Made by a program: the position numbers and the translations under genes. A stretch of DNA of 44,795 nt. Origin: a virus. Within the stretch, counting starts at the first letter, position 1. Each line of letters opens with the position of its first letter. The stretch covers positions 1 to 44,795 of IMG/VR virus record IMGVR_UViG_3300036828_000354; one strand, given 5' to 3'. Below the pieces are notes generated by a model that searched no databases, had not been told where the DNA came from, and was given only the letters and a program-made list of their open reading frames with translations. This document shows, one piece after another, positions 8,776 to 17,288 of the stretch.

Positions 8776-9975
8776 ATGGCATACTTCCCACCAGTGATAA
8801 CCGCGGCCGGATTATCAGTGCCACAGTTCTCTGATATTCAACAAGCCTTACTCAATGCTTATCAGACTAGTTATGGTAGTACAACTTATCTTGGTAATGA
8901 CTCTGCAGATTTTCAGTGGATTTCAGCAGTATCACTGAAGCTTAATGATAATATGGGGTTGTGTCAGTTAGCTTATAACTCACGGTCTCCACTTACAGCT
9001 ATAGGTTCTGCTCTAGACTCTGTAATCAAATCTAATGGAATTACTAGACTATCTCCTTCATTTTCAACTGCTATCCTTACACTTGGAGGTACGTCAGGAA
9101 CTCCTATAACTAATGCGGTTATCCAAGACATCAATGGAATTCTTTGGTCATTACCTCAGAATGTTCAAATTGGTACAGGTGGAACTGTTATGGTATCGGC
9201 TACTTGTCAACAGAGTGGTCCTATATCAGCTGCGATTGGTACTATAAACATTCCTGTTGGTGGGTTTACGGCTGGATGGACTTCTGTTACAAATTCCGCT
9301 CCTGCTGTAGTAGGACAGCCTACAGAAGCTGATTCATCGTTAAGAGCCAGACAGTCTATATCAGTATCTTTACCATCGGCAACTAGATTAGCTGCTACTC
9401 AGGCTGGTATTGAACAAGTTGCTGGAGTCACTAGAGTTAATGCCCTAGAGAATCAACTTTCAGTTACTGATGCTTTTGGCAATGAAGGACACTCTTTAAC
9501 TTGTGTAGTTGAGGGTGGAGCTGATGCGGCCGTAGCTATGGCTATTTTTACTAATAGAGGAATTGGTTGCAATACTCAAGGGGCAACTGTTCCAGCCATG
9601 ACTATCGTACCTGTAACAGATCCTAATTCAGGAAACGTTACTGAGATTGGATTCGTAAGACCAAGTGATGTTCCAGTCTATATTCAAATTAATGTTCATA
9701 ATTTAAGTTTAGCTTTTACTTCAGCTACACAAACTGCTATTGTCGCTGCGTTAGTAGGCTATTTAAATGCACTAGAAATTGGAGAAGAAATTACTCAATC
9801 CGGTCTATATGCTGCGGCTATGTCAGTAATGCCTAACATTCTTCTTCCAATGTATTCTATTAAAGGTTTGTTTCTTAGTCTTAGTCCAACTCCAACTACA
9901 ACTGCTGATCTTGTTCTAGAATTTTTCCAAGTAGCTCTTGGAATAACCGCTAATGTTAACTTAACGGTGGTGTAA
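8776..9975 (+). CDS. Baseplate J-like protein
   Basis: 399 aa. It has the arrangement of the baseplate J/Mu gp47 family: an N-terminal helical part ('DIQQALLNAYQTSYG..LGNDSADFQWISAVSLKLND'), the core 'EADSSLRARQSISVSLPSATRLAATQAGIEQVAGV' and a C-terminal beta domain. It joins wedges to the hub. SD AGAGGA precedes the ATG. Confidence 0.9.
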   Translation: MAYFPPVITAAGLSVPQFSDIQQALLNAYQTSYGSTTYLGNDSADFQWISAVSLKLNDNMGLCQLAYNSRSPLTAIGSALDSVIKSNGITRLSPSFSTAILTLGGTSGTPITNAVIQDINGILWSLPQNVQIGTGGTVMVSATCQQSGPISAAIGTINIPVGGFTAGWTSVTNSAPAVVGQPTEADSSLRARQSISVSLPSATRLAATQAGIEQVAGVTRVNALENQLSVTDAFGNEGHSLTCVVEGGADAAVAMAIFTNRGIGCNTQGATVPAMTIVPVTDPNSGNVTEIGFVRPSDVPVYIQINVHNLSLAFTSATQTAIVAALVGYLNALEIGEEITQSGLYAAAMSVMPNILLPMYSIKGLFLSLSPTPTTTADLVLEFFQVALGITANVNLTVV

Positions 9976-9976
9976 G

Positions 9977-10561
9977 GTGGGAACACAACCTACTCAATTA
10001 TTGCCTACAGGATACTATAATAAGCTATTAACTTCGATGTACAACAGTGCAGAAAATTATCATGATTGGCTGCTAGCTGTTTTGAACATCGCCAATGATA
10101 TTAGTAACTGTCTAGCTAGCATAGAGACTGCTTTTGATCTCAACTATGCTGTAGGAGCTCAACTAGACATATTAGGCCAGATTATTGGAGTTAGTAGAAC
10201 AGTTCCATTTCAACCAAGTGGTGGAGCTAGTCCTGTATTAGATGACAATACTTACAGACTATTACTTCAAGCTACTGTAGCTAATAATAACTGGGATGGA
10301 ACAATTGGAAGTCTTTATCCTATATGGAATTCCTTATTCCCAGGTGGCCAGATTACCATATTAGATAATCAGAACATGTCAGCAACTATTATCATGACTG
10401 GTAGTTTTAGTCTCATCATTCAAGACTTGATAAATAATGGCATGATTGTTCCTAGACCTCAGGCTGTTGAGTATACTTATGAGTTTGGTAGTACGCCATT
10501 CTTTGGATTTGACTTAAACAATTCCTTTATCGCTGGTTGGGATACGGGTAAATGGAGCTAG
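9977..10561 (+). CDS. Tail protein, DUF2612 (GTG start)
   Basis: 194 aa, GTG start 1 base after the J stop. Characteristic blocks: 'YYNKLLTSMYNSAENYHDWLLAVLNI', 'FDLNYAVGAQLDILGQIIGVSR' and 'DDNTYRLLLQATVANNNWDGTIGSLYPIW'. DUF2612 proteins fill the Mu gp48 position and connect baseplate to fibres. The next gene is the fibre, in agreement. Confidence 0.86.
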   Translation: MGTQPTQLLPTGYYNKLLTSMYNSAENYHDWLLAVLNIANDISNCLASIETAFDLNYAVGAQLDILGQIIGVSRTVPFQPSGGASPVLDDNTYRLLLQATVANNNWDGTIGSLYPIWNSLFPGGQITILDNQNMSATIIMTGSFSLIIQDLINNGMIVPRPQAVEYTYEFGSTPFFGFDLNNSFIAGWDTGKWS

Positions 10562-10564
10562 TAA

Positions 10565-11689
10565 ATGCCAGGACTAAATAACTTTCTAGTATGGAATCCC
10601 AGTCAAATCAATCAGGAAACTGATGCTCAATACTCAGCTGATAGTCAAAGAACAGGGGGTGCTCCAGTTGGCACCCCTTTTCCTTCTAGAACAGGTAATA
10701 AGGTTCTATATCAATGCTCTACAGGTGTCGCTGCTTTAATGCAGATGATGGCTAATAAGGGCTTCAATGTTACTGACGTTAACTTTGGTAACTTAGCATC
10801 AGTCTTATCTGCTATTCAAACTACGGCTGATATTAAAGCTCCCCTTATTACCATACCTTATTCTCCTTCACCTGTGTTCAATGCCGCTTTAACATCTACT
10901 TTTCAGATGACTTTGTCAGGTAATTCTACTAGTGGATCTATAGCTAATTGGTTTCCTGGTCAAGTAATTAACTTTATCATCGTTCAAGGTAGTGGTGGTG
11001 GCTTTCAATTTAGTATGACTGGAATCAATGGCTGGCCTCCTATCTTAAATCCAGCTGCAGGGGCCGTGACTGTTGTTCAAATTATAGCTCGAGCTGATAA
11101 TACCTTATGGGCCGCTGAGCAACCTTATCTTGGCTTTACTCCAGCTCAACAGGGCGGAGGAATTGGTCAAATAGCAAATAAGGTTTATATTGGTTGGAGC
11201 ACTCCAGATAGACTTAAAGCAACAGTAGATACTACCGATCTTGGGAATTTCGTTTTTGATACTCAGCTCAACGCTACACAAGCTACTCTACAAGGTGAGA
11301 TAAACGCTACTAATTCTCAAGTTGGTACTATCAATAGTGAGATTAGTACGATCAACAGTGAGATTGGTACTATCAATAGTAATATATCAACTATTAACGG
11401 AATTTTAGCCGCGTTCACAGGGTCCTTTGCTGCTAATGGTTGGGTAGCTATAAGATTGAATGGTGGAGCTCAGTTTATCATTCAATGGGGTTCAACAGGA
11501 GATTTTGACGGAGCCGGTGGTGTTACATTTCCTATAGCATTCCCAGTTGTTTGTTGGATGGCTATGGGAACTGATAGATTTGGCGGTAGTTCTAGAATCG
11601 TAAGTACGAGTGCAGTTAGTAGAACTGGTGCAACCTTTCAAAAGGATGGGGTAGGAAACGGAATCTATTGGATTGCTGTAGGTGCCTAG
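10565..11689 (+). CDS. Tail fibre protein with Gp53-like C-terminal domain
   Basis: 374 aa. The N-terminal region (about 1-60) probably attaches to the baseplate. The centre has repeated 'INSEIGT/INSEIST' units (residues about 250-275), likely a short coiled or triple-stranded stalk. Residues about 285-374 ('WVAIRLNGGAQFIIQWGSTG', 'VTFPIAFPVVCWMAM', 'GGSSRIVSTSAVSRTGATF') match the gp53-like fibre tip domain used in receptor binding. A GC-rich hairpin followed by TTTT lies at 10656-10681 inside the first 120 bases. Confidence 0.82.
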   Translation: MPGLNNFLVWNPSQINQETDAQYSADSQRTGGAPVGTPFPSRTGNKVLYQCSTGVAALMQMMANKGFNVTDVNFGNLASVLSAIQTTADIKAPLITIPYSPSPVFNAALTSTFQMTLSGNSTSGSIANWFPGQVINFIIVQGSGGGFQFSMTGINGWPPILNPAAGAVTVVQIIARADNTLWAAEQPYLGFTPAQQGGGIGQIANKVYIGWSTPDRLKATVDTTDLGNFVFDTQLNATQATLQGEINATNSQVGTINSEISTINSEIGTINSNISTINGILAAFTGSFAANGWVAIRLNGGAQFIIQWGSTGDFDGAGGVTFPIAFPVVCWMAMGTDRFGGSSRIVSTSAVSRTGATFQKDGVGNGIYWIAVGA

Positions 11690-11697
11690 GAGATAGT

Positions 11698-13242
11698 ATG
11701 AAGAAAGCTTTACAGATCATCGGTATTGCGCTCCTATTGGCTCTACCTGCTTTTAGTCAAACAATCTTAACGCCTAATGTGGGTCTTCAGATTCCGGCTG
11801 GAGGATCCAATAACTGGAATCTTCCACTGAACTATAACTTTAACCTTATTGATCAGATACTAGGTGGAACAGTTCAAGTCCCTGGTCTAGGATTAGCTCT
11901 TACCCCTATATTCGGAGTTGGTGCTCCAGCTACGGCTTGTTCAGCTAACAATCAAGGTCAAGAGTATTTTGATACTAGTACCTCTCCATTTAATGGTTAT
12001 GTTTGTAACAATTTAGTATGGAACAATTTTGGTAGTGGCGGTGGAGGCGGTGGGGGTGGAGGAGCTTTTCCAAATGGTTTCGTATTTGGTACGAGTTCTA
12101 CAACAGCTAGAACGGCTGTTCCTACCGATATAAGTTTCTTACTCTCTACTTTAACTGGTTGTAGTACTGCTGGTTTTCTATATTCTCCAGCTAGTGGTAA
12201 TTGTATCGCTGGTGGAGGTGGTGGAGGAAGTAGTAACTTCTCTGCTCTTATAGCTGGAACTAACAATACAGCCGCTATGGTGGTTGGTTCTGGGGCTTCA
12301 ATGACAGCTAGTGGAACAGGTTCTATTGTTGCCACAGCTATGCCATATTCAGCGTTAACTGGAACAGTTCCAATATGGAATCAGAGTACTACTGGTGATG
12401 CTGCTACGGCTGATGCTCTATCTGGAACTCCTACTGTATGTTCAGCTGGACAAGTTCCTATTGGTATTCAAGCTAATGGAAATGCCACTGGTTGCTTCAA
12501 CCCTTCAGGTAGCGTTTCAGGAACCACTGGAAGTTATGGTTTATTTGTTTCTGGTTCTGCTATTGGAAACGGTAATTTCAATTATGGTATAACAACAGCT
12601 GGAACTAATACTAGTACTGTTCCATTCCAAGTAAATGATGGTTCTGGTGCTGGTGGTACTTTCACTAGTTATGCTGGATCTGCTCCATCTGGCGCAACTG
12701 GTCTATCAAGACTGTATGATTCTAGCACGACTAATCAGTTCATGGTTAACATGAACAATGTTGGTCAAGCTTATTTAGTATCTGAATCAACAGCAGCTAC
12801 CCCAGGCGATTGCGTCATCTTTGATACTGACGGCATTAGAGTCAAAGATTCTGGCGTTGCTGGTTGTAGCAGCAGTGGTGGAACTCCTGGAACTCCTAGT
12901 TTTACAGGTGATGCTGGAGCAGGAACAGGTGGTAGCCTAGTTATCTCTTTAGCTTCTGGTTCAAATGATAATAATGGCTTCGTAAATCTAACAACAGGAA
13001 ATTCACCAGCTACCCCTTCTCCTACGGTTGGAGTTATCACGATCACATTTGGTGGAACATTTTCTAGTGCACGTAAATGTTCTACCGGCCCTTCTAGTAA
13101 ACTTTCACAAGCTTTAGGATCTGGTGCGCTTTTCGTACCTAGTAGCGGTTCTACGGCTACTAATTTTGTTTTAACAAACGGTGGATCAGCACTTCCGGCA
13201 AATACCACTGGTTATCAGTGGTGGTACCGGTGTGGAAACTAA
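11698..13242 (+). CDS. Fibre-like protein with Sec signal peptide
   Basis: 514 aa from ATG 11698 (SD AGGAGA); an upstream in-frame start at 11668 lacks an SD. Residues 1-20 (MKKALQIIGIALLLALPAFS) are a clear signal peptide with cleavage near FSQ-T. The rest is Gly/Ser/Thr/Asn-rich, with poly-Gly linkers at about 113-122 and 178-183 and domains like those in phage fibres ('NNWNLPLNYNFNLIDQIL', 'VGSGASMTASGTGSIVA'). Signal peptides are not normal for virion proteins, so this product may be exported by the infected cell. Function unknown. Confidence 0.8.
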   Translation: MKKALQIIGIALLLALPAFSQTILTPNVGLQIPAGGSNNWNLPLNYNFNLIDQILGGTVQVPGLGLALTPIFGVGAPATACSANNQGQEYFDTSTSPFNGYVCNNLVWNNFGSGGGGGGGGGAFPNGFVFGTSSTTARTAVPTDISFLLSTLTGCSTAGFLYSPASGNCIAGGGGGGSSNFSALIAGTNNTAAMVVGSGASMTASGTGSIVATAMPYSALTGTVPIWNQSTTGDAATADALSGTPTVCSAGQVPIGIQANGNATGCFNPSGSVSGTTGSYGLFVSGSAIGNGNFNYGITTAGTNTSTVPFQVNDGSGAGGTFTSYAGSAPSGATGLSRLYDSSTTNQFMVNMNNVGQAYLVSESTAATPGDCVIFDTDGIRVKDSGVAGCSSSGGTPGTPSFTGDAGAGTGGSLVISLASGSNDNNGFVNLTTGNSPATPSPTVGVITITFGGTFSSARKCSTGPSSKLSQALGSGALFVPSSGSTATNFVLTNGGSALPANTTGYQWWYRCGN

Positions 13243-14421
13243 ATGAAACGACTTTTATCGATAATCATTCTTTCAATTTGTAATGTGACCTTTGCTCAAG
13301 CCACGAACCCAGTGATGTCACCTGGAACTAGTACGTTTAGCGGTAGTGTCACTGTTAACCTATCTAATTCAACTTCAGGTTCGGTATTCTTTTGTACTAC
13401 TGATGGTTCAACTCCTAATATCGCTTCTACACAATATACTAGTAGTGTAGTTTTCCATTCTACTACTACGTTTAAATGTCTAGCTGCGGTGATTGGAGTT
13501 AATCAGTCACTTGGTCAGACTCACAATCCAGCCTCTAATAATTATTGGAAGTATCCACCAGATTGTCGAGCAGCTAATGGTAGTGCTACTTGTCCTAGTG
13601 GTGCTTATAGTACAACTGGGGCAGGATGTCAGTGCGATGATCCTGGAGGAACTGGAGTACCTACAAGTACAACTTGGACTACTGGAAATTCTTCACCTTC
13701 TTTATCAGGTAACTCAATGCTATTTGGCGCAACTGGTCAAATAAGTAATCAAACAAACATCTTATATCCACTTAAATCTTCCTTTGGTGGTTGTAATGGT
13801 TGTACTGAGTTCTTAGAGACTCATGACTATTATTGGCCTACTACAAGCAACTCGTCCTCTGATGAAGATGACATGTATTCTTTTGATGTAACTGATGGTA
13901 TTCGCTACATGGCCGGTGGTCAGTACTGTCATAATGGTTGTCCAAGTGGTACGGCTGGTTGGGATTTCTGGGGTAATAGTAACGTTCCTTGGACTTATAC
14001 TGGAGTAACAGCTGGTGGAACTCGTGGAGTATGGCATCATTATCAAAGGTACATGTATAGAATACCTAGTGAAGTTAGTAGTAGACCATGCTCTTCTAGC
14101 GGTTCTTGGCCTTATATCTATATTAAGTATCTAGCAATTGATGGTACACCGTACACAAATGGTGGAACATTTTGGAGAGCTTGTGCCAATGCTTTACCTA
14201 GTGGATGGAGTACTTTAGCCGGTTATCAAGCTCAAATTGATATTGCTTCTCATACTACTTCAGTTGGAGCTACACAATACTGGGACAATGTTAGTTTTCT
14301 AGCGACATATGCTCCATCTTCTGTGGTTACGGCTACTTATACTTTAGGGGGAGCCGCGCCAACTTCTCAAGATAGCATCACGGGTCACGGCGGATTATCT
14401 GGACAGGTCGTTATTAACTAG
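13243..14421 (+). CDS. Secreted lectin-like protein with CHB_HEX-like repeat
   Basis: 392 aa. Signal peptide at residues 1-19 (MKRLLSIIILSICNVTFAQ). Residues about 25-90 (PVMSPGTSTFSGSVTVNLSN then TTDGSTPNIASTQYTSSVVF) match the chitobiase/beta-hexosaminidase C-terminal-like repeat (CHB_HEX_C type) found in secreted bacterial proteins. The remainder is aromatic and rich in Cys pairs (CNGC, CHNGC, CQC), suggesting disulfides and a beta-sandwich carbohydrate-binding fold. It starts directly at the previous stop codon, so the two secreted genes are cotranscribed. Confidence 0.78.
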   Translation: MKRLLSIIILSICNVTFAQATNPVMSPGTSTFSGSVTVNLSNSTSGSVFFCTTDGSTPNIASTQYTSSVVFHSTTTFKCLAAVIGVNQSLGQTHNPASNNYWKYPPDCRAANGSATCPSGAYSTTGAGCQCDDPGGTGVPTSTTWTTGNSSPSLSGNSMLFGATGQISNQTNILYPLKSSFGGCNGCTEFLETHDYYWPTTSNSSSDEDDMYSFDVTDGIRYMAGGQYCHNGCPSGTAGWDFWGNSNVPWTYTGVTAGGTRGVWHHYQRYMYRIPSEVSSRPCSSSGSWPYIYIKYLAIDGTPYTNGGTFWRACANALPSGWSTLAGYQAQIDIASHTTSVGATQYWDNVSFLATYAPSSVVTATYTLGGAAPTSQDSITGHGGLSGQVVIN

Positions 14422-14443
14422 TAACGAGTACTTGAGGAAAAGA

Positions 14444-14534
14444 TGCAAAAAATCTGGTGTAATATTATATAGCCGGAAATTGCACAAATCACCTCAGATA
14501 ACCCCGGCATTCACCGGAGATAACTCAGGATCGT
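14444..14534 (+). promoter_or_regulatory. Intergenic element B (second copy; putative promoter plus repeats)
   Basis: TGCAAAAAATCTGGTGTAAT at 14444 and TTGCACAAAT at 14480, 36 bases apart exactly as in A and C. Its core is nearly identical to A through TATTATATAGCC. It is followed by a degenerate direct repeat: CACCTCAGATAACCCC and CACCGGAGATAACTC. It lies between the fibre/lectin genes and the endolysin-like gene on the same strand. Confidence 0.6.
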
Positions 14535-14924
14535 ATGTATATATCATTTTGTGAATCAATTGCCCGCATGGAAGGGTGGTTAACACCCACCTCTCGTTGT
14601 AGAAGAAACCATAATCCAGGTAACATAAGGTATGGACTTTTTGCTCATAGTCACGGGGCCGTTGGTACTGATGGAGCTTTTGCTATATTCAAGGATGATG
14701 CATCTGGTTTTGATGCGATGAGCCAATTGCTTGAAGCGGCTTATCAAGGAGATACGATTTCTAAAGCTATTTATAGATATGCTCCTCCGAATGAGAACAA
14801 TACTACTCAGTACATCGCAAATGTTTGCCTTTGGACCGGTCTGAAACCAGATACTATCCTAAGCAACTCACTATTAAGTCCACCAGTTACAGGAGAAAAT
14901 AATGGAACGCCGAAACTTGCTTAA
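14535..14924 (+). CDS. Endolysin-like peptidoglycan hydrolase
   Basis: 129 aa. The blocks 'RMEGW', 'RRNHNPGNIRYG', 'GTDGAFAIFKDDASGFDAM' and 'YAPPNENNTTQYIANVCLWTG' are typical of small phage muramidase/transglycosylase-like proteins (PRD1 P5 neighbourhood). Glu7 or Glu13 could be catalytic. It begins directly behind element B and overlaps the lipoprotein gene by 23 bases, suggesting a lysis unit. Whether it is free endolysin or a virion lysin cannot be told. Confidence 0.72.
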   Translation: MYISFCESIARMEGWLTPTSRCRRNHNPGNIRYGLFAHSHGAVGTDGAFAIFKDDASGFDAMSQLLEAAYQGDTISKAIYRYAPPNENNTTQYIANVCLWTGLKPDTILSNSLLSPPVTGENNGTPKLA

Positions 14925-15522
14925 GTCTTTAACAGTTGGCTCAATTGTATTGGCTACCAGTGGTCCTACTCTAATGGTTGCCGGCTGCAGTACGAGCTGG
15001 ATTACCACAGCGGTCGATGATATTCCTACTATCTCAAACATCGTAGGTAGTGTCCTGTCTATTGTTGCTCTAGGAAATCCCGCACTTTCTCCTGAACTTT
15101 CTGCACTTATCAATGCCGGCCTTCAAGCAGCTAGTGCTGCTCTCGTTACTGTTCAGAGTTTGATCAGTGATTATAAGACTGCTCCTAATGCATCTATACT
15201 TACTAAGATTGATGCTGCTCTTACTGATGTTCAGACTAATCTGAGTAGCGTACTTTCTGCGGCGCATATCAAAGATGCGGCGTTGCAGGCTACGATCTCT
15301 ACGGGAATTAGCCTGGCTTTGACTGTTCTTTCAACCATTCAACTTCTTATTCCTGCCACAGTGTCTAGCCGGAAGAGCGCCGCTTTGAATGTCTCAGTTG
15401 ATCGGTCACAGGCTAAGAATGCTGTTCCTCAGAAGATTTCTGTTGTCCCGTCCAATACTCTTAAGATGATGTACAATGTGGTAGCTTCTAGCTGTGGCTA
15501 CTCGGCTCAGGTGGTGAAGTAA
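14902..15522 (+). CDS. Lipoprotein with Tat-like signal
   Basis: 206 aa, SD GGAG. The N-terminus MERRNLLKSLTVGSIVLATS has a twin-arginine-like RRNLLK motif and a lipobox V-A-G-C with Cys about residue 29. The mature part is Ala/Leu/Ser/Thr-rich and mostly helical, with few charges. It lies between endolysin-like and papain-like genes, so an outer-membrane lysis role (outer spanin-like) or superinfection exclusion are both conceivable. Neither is shown. Confidence 0.75.
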   Translation: MERRNLLKSLTVGSIVLATSGPTLMVAGCSTSWITTAVDDIPTISNIVGSVLSIVALGNPALSPELSALINAGLQAASAALVTVQSLISDYKTAPNASILTKIDAALTDVQTNLSSVLSAAHIKDAALQATISTGISLALTVLSTIQLLIPATVSSRKSAALNVSVDRSQAKNAVPQKISVVPSNTLKMMYNVVASSCGYSAQVVK

Positions 15523-16364
15523 TGCCGGATCTTACTAAATTACCTAGGTTAGGTAAGTTACCTGCTCAGCATCCAGTAGGAGCACCACTCTTCAGAAAGT
15601 ATACTGTAGACTTGCCTCAAGCTCCAACTACATTCACTTGTACTAACAAGATGACTACTCTAGGTCTCATGATGAATGATGAACTTGGAGACTGTGCTAT
15701 TGCTGGACCTGGTCACCAGGTCCAGTTTTGGACTGCACAGGCTGGAAAGCAAGTAATCATTCCAGACAGTGCCATCCTTAGTGCTTATGAAGCTGTGGGA
15801 GGCTATGTTCCTGGTCAGCCTAACACGGACAATGGTTGTGTCCTTGTTAATGTAATGGACTACTGGCAGAAGACCGGGATTGGTGGACATCAGATCGGAG
15901 GCTGGGCCGCTCTGATGCCTCCACCATCTTCAATGTCAGCTCATACCTCTCTTTGGCATAAGATCTTTGGTCATGAACCAAGAATCAAAGATACTGGGTC
16001 GTGGATTAATGATTTCCAGAATGCTCTTTATTATTTTGAAGGAGCGGTAATTGGTCTAGCTCTGCCAAGTAAACTTCAGGGTTACACTAATATTGAAACC
16101 TGGGATTTTGTTCCTTCTAGTGATCCAAATTCGCAGCCTGGGACCTGGGGTGGTCACTGTGTCATTTTGATACCTGGCTACGATACCACCTACTGTAATC
16201 TAGTTAGTTGGGGTAAGATCTATAAAGTCTCATGGCGCTTTCTAGCGGCTTACATGGATGAGGCTCGTGTAGCAATTTCAAAAGATATTCTCTCTGGAGA
16301 TAAGTCTCCTGAGGGATTTGACTATGCAACTCTCAATGCTGATATTCTAGCGAGGAACGGATAA
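15522..16364 (+). CDS. Papain-fold-like protein, putative cysteine peptidase
   Basis: 280 aa. 'MNDELGDCAIAGPGHQVQFW' places Cys58 like a papain-fold nucleophile, 'GTWGGHCVILIPGY' places His212, and 'LVSWGKIYKVSW' resembles the Asn/Ser-Trp-Gly element. Spacing fits a C1/C39-type fold. No signal peptide. It could process proteins or cut peptide cross-links in lysis. The start overlaps the lipoprotein stop. Catalysis is inferred from motifs only. Confidence 0.6.
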   Translation: MPDLTKLPRLGKLPAQHPVGAPLFRKYTVDLPQAPTTFTCTNKMTTLGLMMNDELGDCAIAGPGHQVQFWTAQAGKQVIIPDSAILSAYEAVGGYVPGQPNTDNGCVLVNVMDYWQKTGIGGHQIGGWAALMPPPSSMSAHTSLWHKIFGHEPRIKDTGSWINDFQNALYYFEGAVIGLALPSKLQGYTNIETWDFVPSSDPNSQPGTWGGHCVILIPGYDTTYCNLVSWGKIYKVSWRFLAAYMDEARVAISKDILSGDKSPEGFDYATLNADILARNG

Positions 16365-16582
16365 TGACTTTCTGGCAATTTATTCAAGCTCATGGAATAG
16401 TAGTTGCCGGTTTAGTTTGGTTTCTCTATACTTCGGCTGTTAATGCCTTTCCTCCGACAGGTACCCCGTTTGTCTGGGGTACCTGGCTTAGGGCATTCAT
16501 GAAAGAAATAGCTCAAACAAAGCCTGATCTTTCAGCTCTTCTAACTCCTCAACAGAAAGCTGTTCTAGATAAAATGGCCTAA
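16364..16582 (+). CDS. Small membrane protein, possible holin
   Basis: 72 aa. Residues about 8-28 (AHGIVVAGLVWFLYTSAVNA) form one membrane segment, followed by 'WGTWLRAFMKEIAQTKPDL' and a charged tail. Its position at the end of the putative lysis cluster is compatible with a holin or pinholin, but the sequence does not prove it. Overlaps the previous stop as TAATG, and its own TAA abuts the opposing gene's stop. Confidence 0.68.
   Translation: MTFWQFIQAHGIVVAGLVWFLYTSAVNAFPPTGTPFVWGTWLRAFMKEIAQTKPDLSALLTPQQKAVLDKMA
16458..16485. terminator. Perfect 10-bp hairpin near the convergent junction
   Basis: CAGGTACCCC and GGGGTACCTG flank an 8-base loop. It lies within the 3' half of the small membrane gene, 98 bases beyond the - strand stop at 16583. 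No clear T-run on either side, so it is not a classical intrinsic terminator. It is the only strong fold near the point where transcripts from both strands collide. Confidence 0.4.
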
Positions 16583-16837
16583 TTATTCAAAATCGTAAGT
16601 CAACTCACAGTTATGATAGACAGTCTTTGATTTTGGTCTATCAGTACTAGGGTCAATTATAGTGGTGTCAGACTTAACATCACAGACTGCGGTTACATTT
16701 CCTTTAGAGCTATGATCTATGTCCAACTTAATTTTAGTTGGACTAATCTTGGTCGTTAGGGGTTTCTGACGATTCGTTGGATTCGCGCTGTTGAGTTGAA
16801 AGAATAGCACGGATACGAGGATCAACTTCATCATCAT
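16583..16837 (-). CDS. Small secreted protein
   Basis: 84 aa. The N-terminus MMMKLILVSVLFFQLNSANP is a signal peptide with likely cleavage after NSA. Two Cys (CDVK and HNCEL) may form a disulfide. The gene overlaps the MazG-like gene by 95 bases in another frame, but the start has SD GGAG and the C-terminal two thirds are not covered by any other frame. It is the last gene of the early strand. Function unknown. Confidence 0.62.
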   Translation of the reverse strand: MMMKLILVSVLFFQLNSANPTNRQKPLTTKISPTKIKLDIDHSSKGNVTAVCDVKSDTTIIDPSTDRPKSKTVYHNCELTYDFE

Positions 16838-17288
16838 AGTATTTTTTCTCCAGTTTAGTTAGTTCATCTGGCCTCGACAATATTCCTTCAATATCAGGAG
16901 GAATATAGTCGGGGCCTTTTGGCGTCTTTGTACCGTATTTCTGGCCATCAATCGCCTTAATATTTGTCTTAGTCATGTTGCTTCTATGCACTTCGGTAAA
17001 GATTCTTTCAATTGGAATTCCGTACGAAATTGCAGTACCAACAAGTACATAGAGTGAATCTGCGATTCCGTCTGCAATTTCAACAATATTTTGGTTTTTA
17101 GGATGGAGTTGGATTTCATGATCATTTATTCTAACAATCCCCATAGCGTCAAAAGTTTCTTGTACTTCTTCTTTTATTAATCTATATCGAAGAAATGTTA
17201 CCTCAGATGGAACATTGAGAGTAGGTTCTTTTGGTATATAGTGACCATACTTATCATGAAATTCAGTTAACATCTTTTCAATCGACAT
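16743..17288 (-). CDS. MazG/PRA-PH-like nucleotide pyrophosphohydrolase
   Basis: 181 aa. The metal-binding pattern of the all-alpha NTP pyrophosphatases is visible: E40-E41-x-x-E44 in 'RYRLIKEEVQETFDAM' and E70-x-x-D73 in 'VEIADGIADSLYVLVG'. Family members cleave dNTP/NTP to NMP and pyrophosphate. Next to a likely dCMP hydroxymethylase and a glycosyltransferase-like gene, a dCTP-clearing role like T4 gp56 is attractive (inference). The C-terminal about 55 residues are a charged extension. Confidence 0.83.
   Translation of the reverse strand: MSIEKMLTEFHDKYGHYIPKEPTLNVPSEVTFLRYRLIKEEVQETFDAMGIVRINDHEIQLHPKNQNIVEIADGIADSLYVLVGTAISYGIPIERIFTEVHRSNMTKTNIKAIDGQKYGTKTPKGPDYIPPDIEGILSRPDELTKLEKKYYDDEVDPRIRAILSTQQRESNESSETPNDQD

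Noticed and set aside
11997-12335. - strand 112-codon frame opposite the secreted fibre
   Set aside because: Pro/Leu/Val-rich mirror of Gly/Ser codons on the other strand, with no SD; a shadow of repetitive coding DNA.
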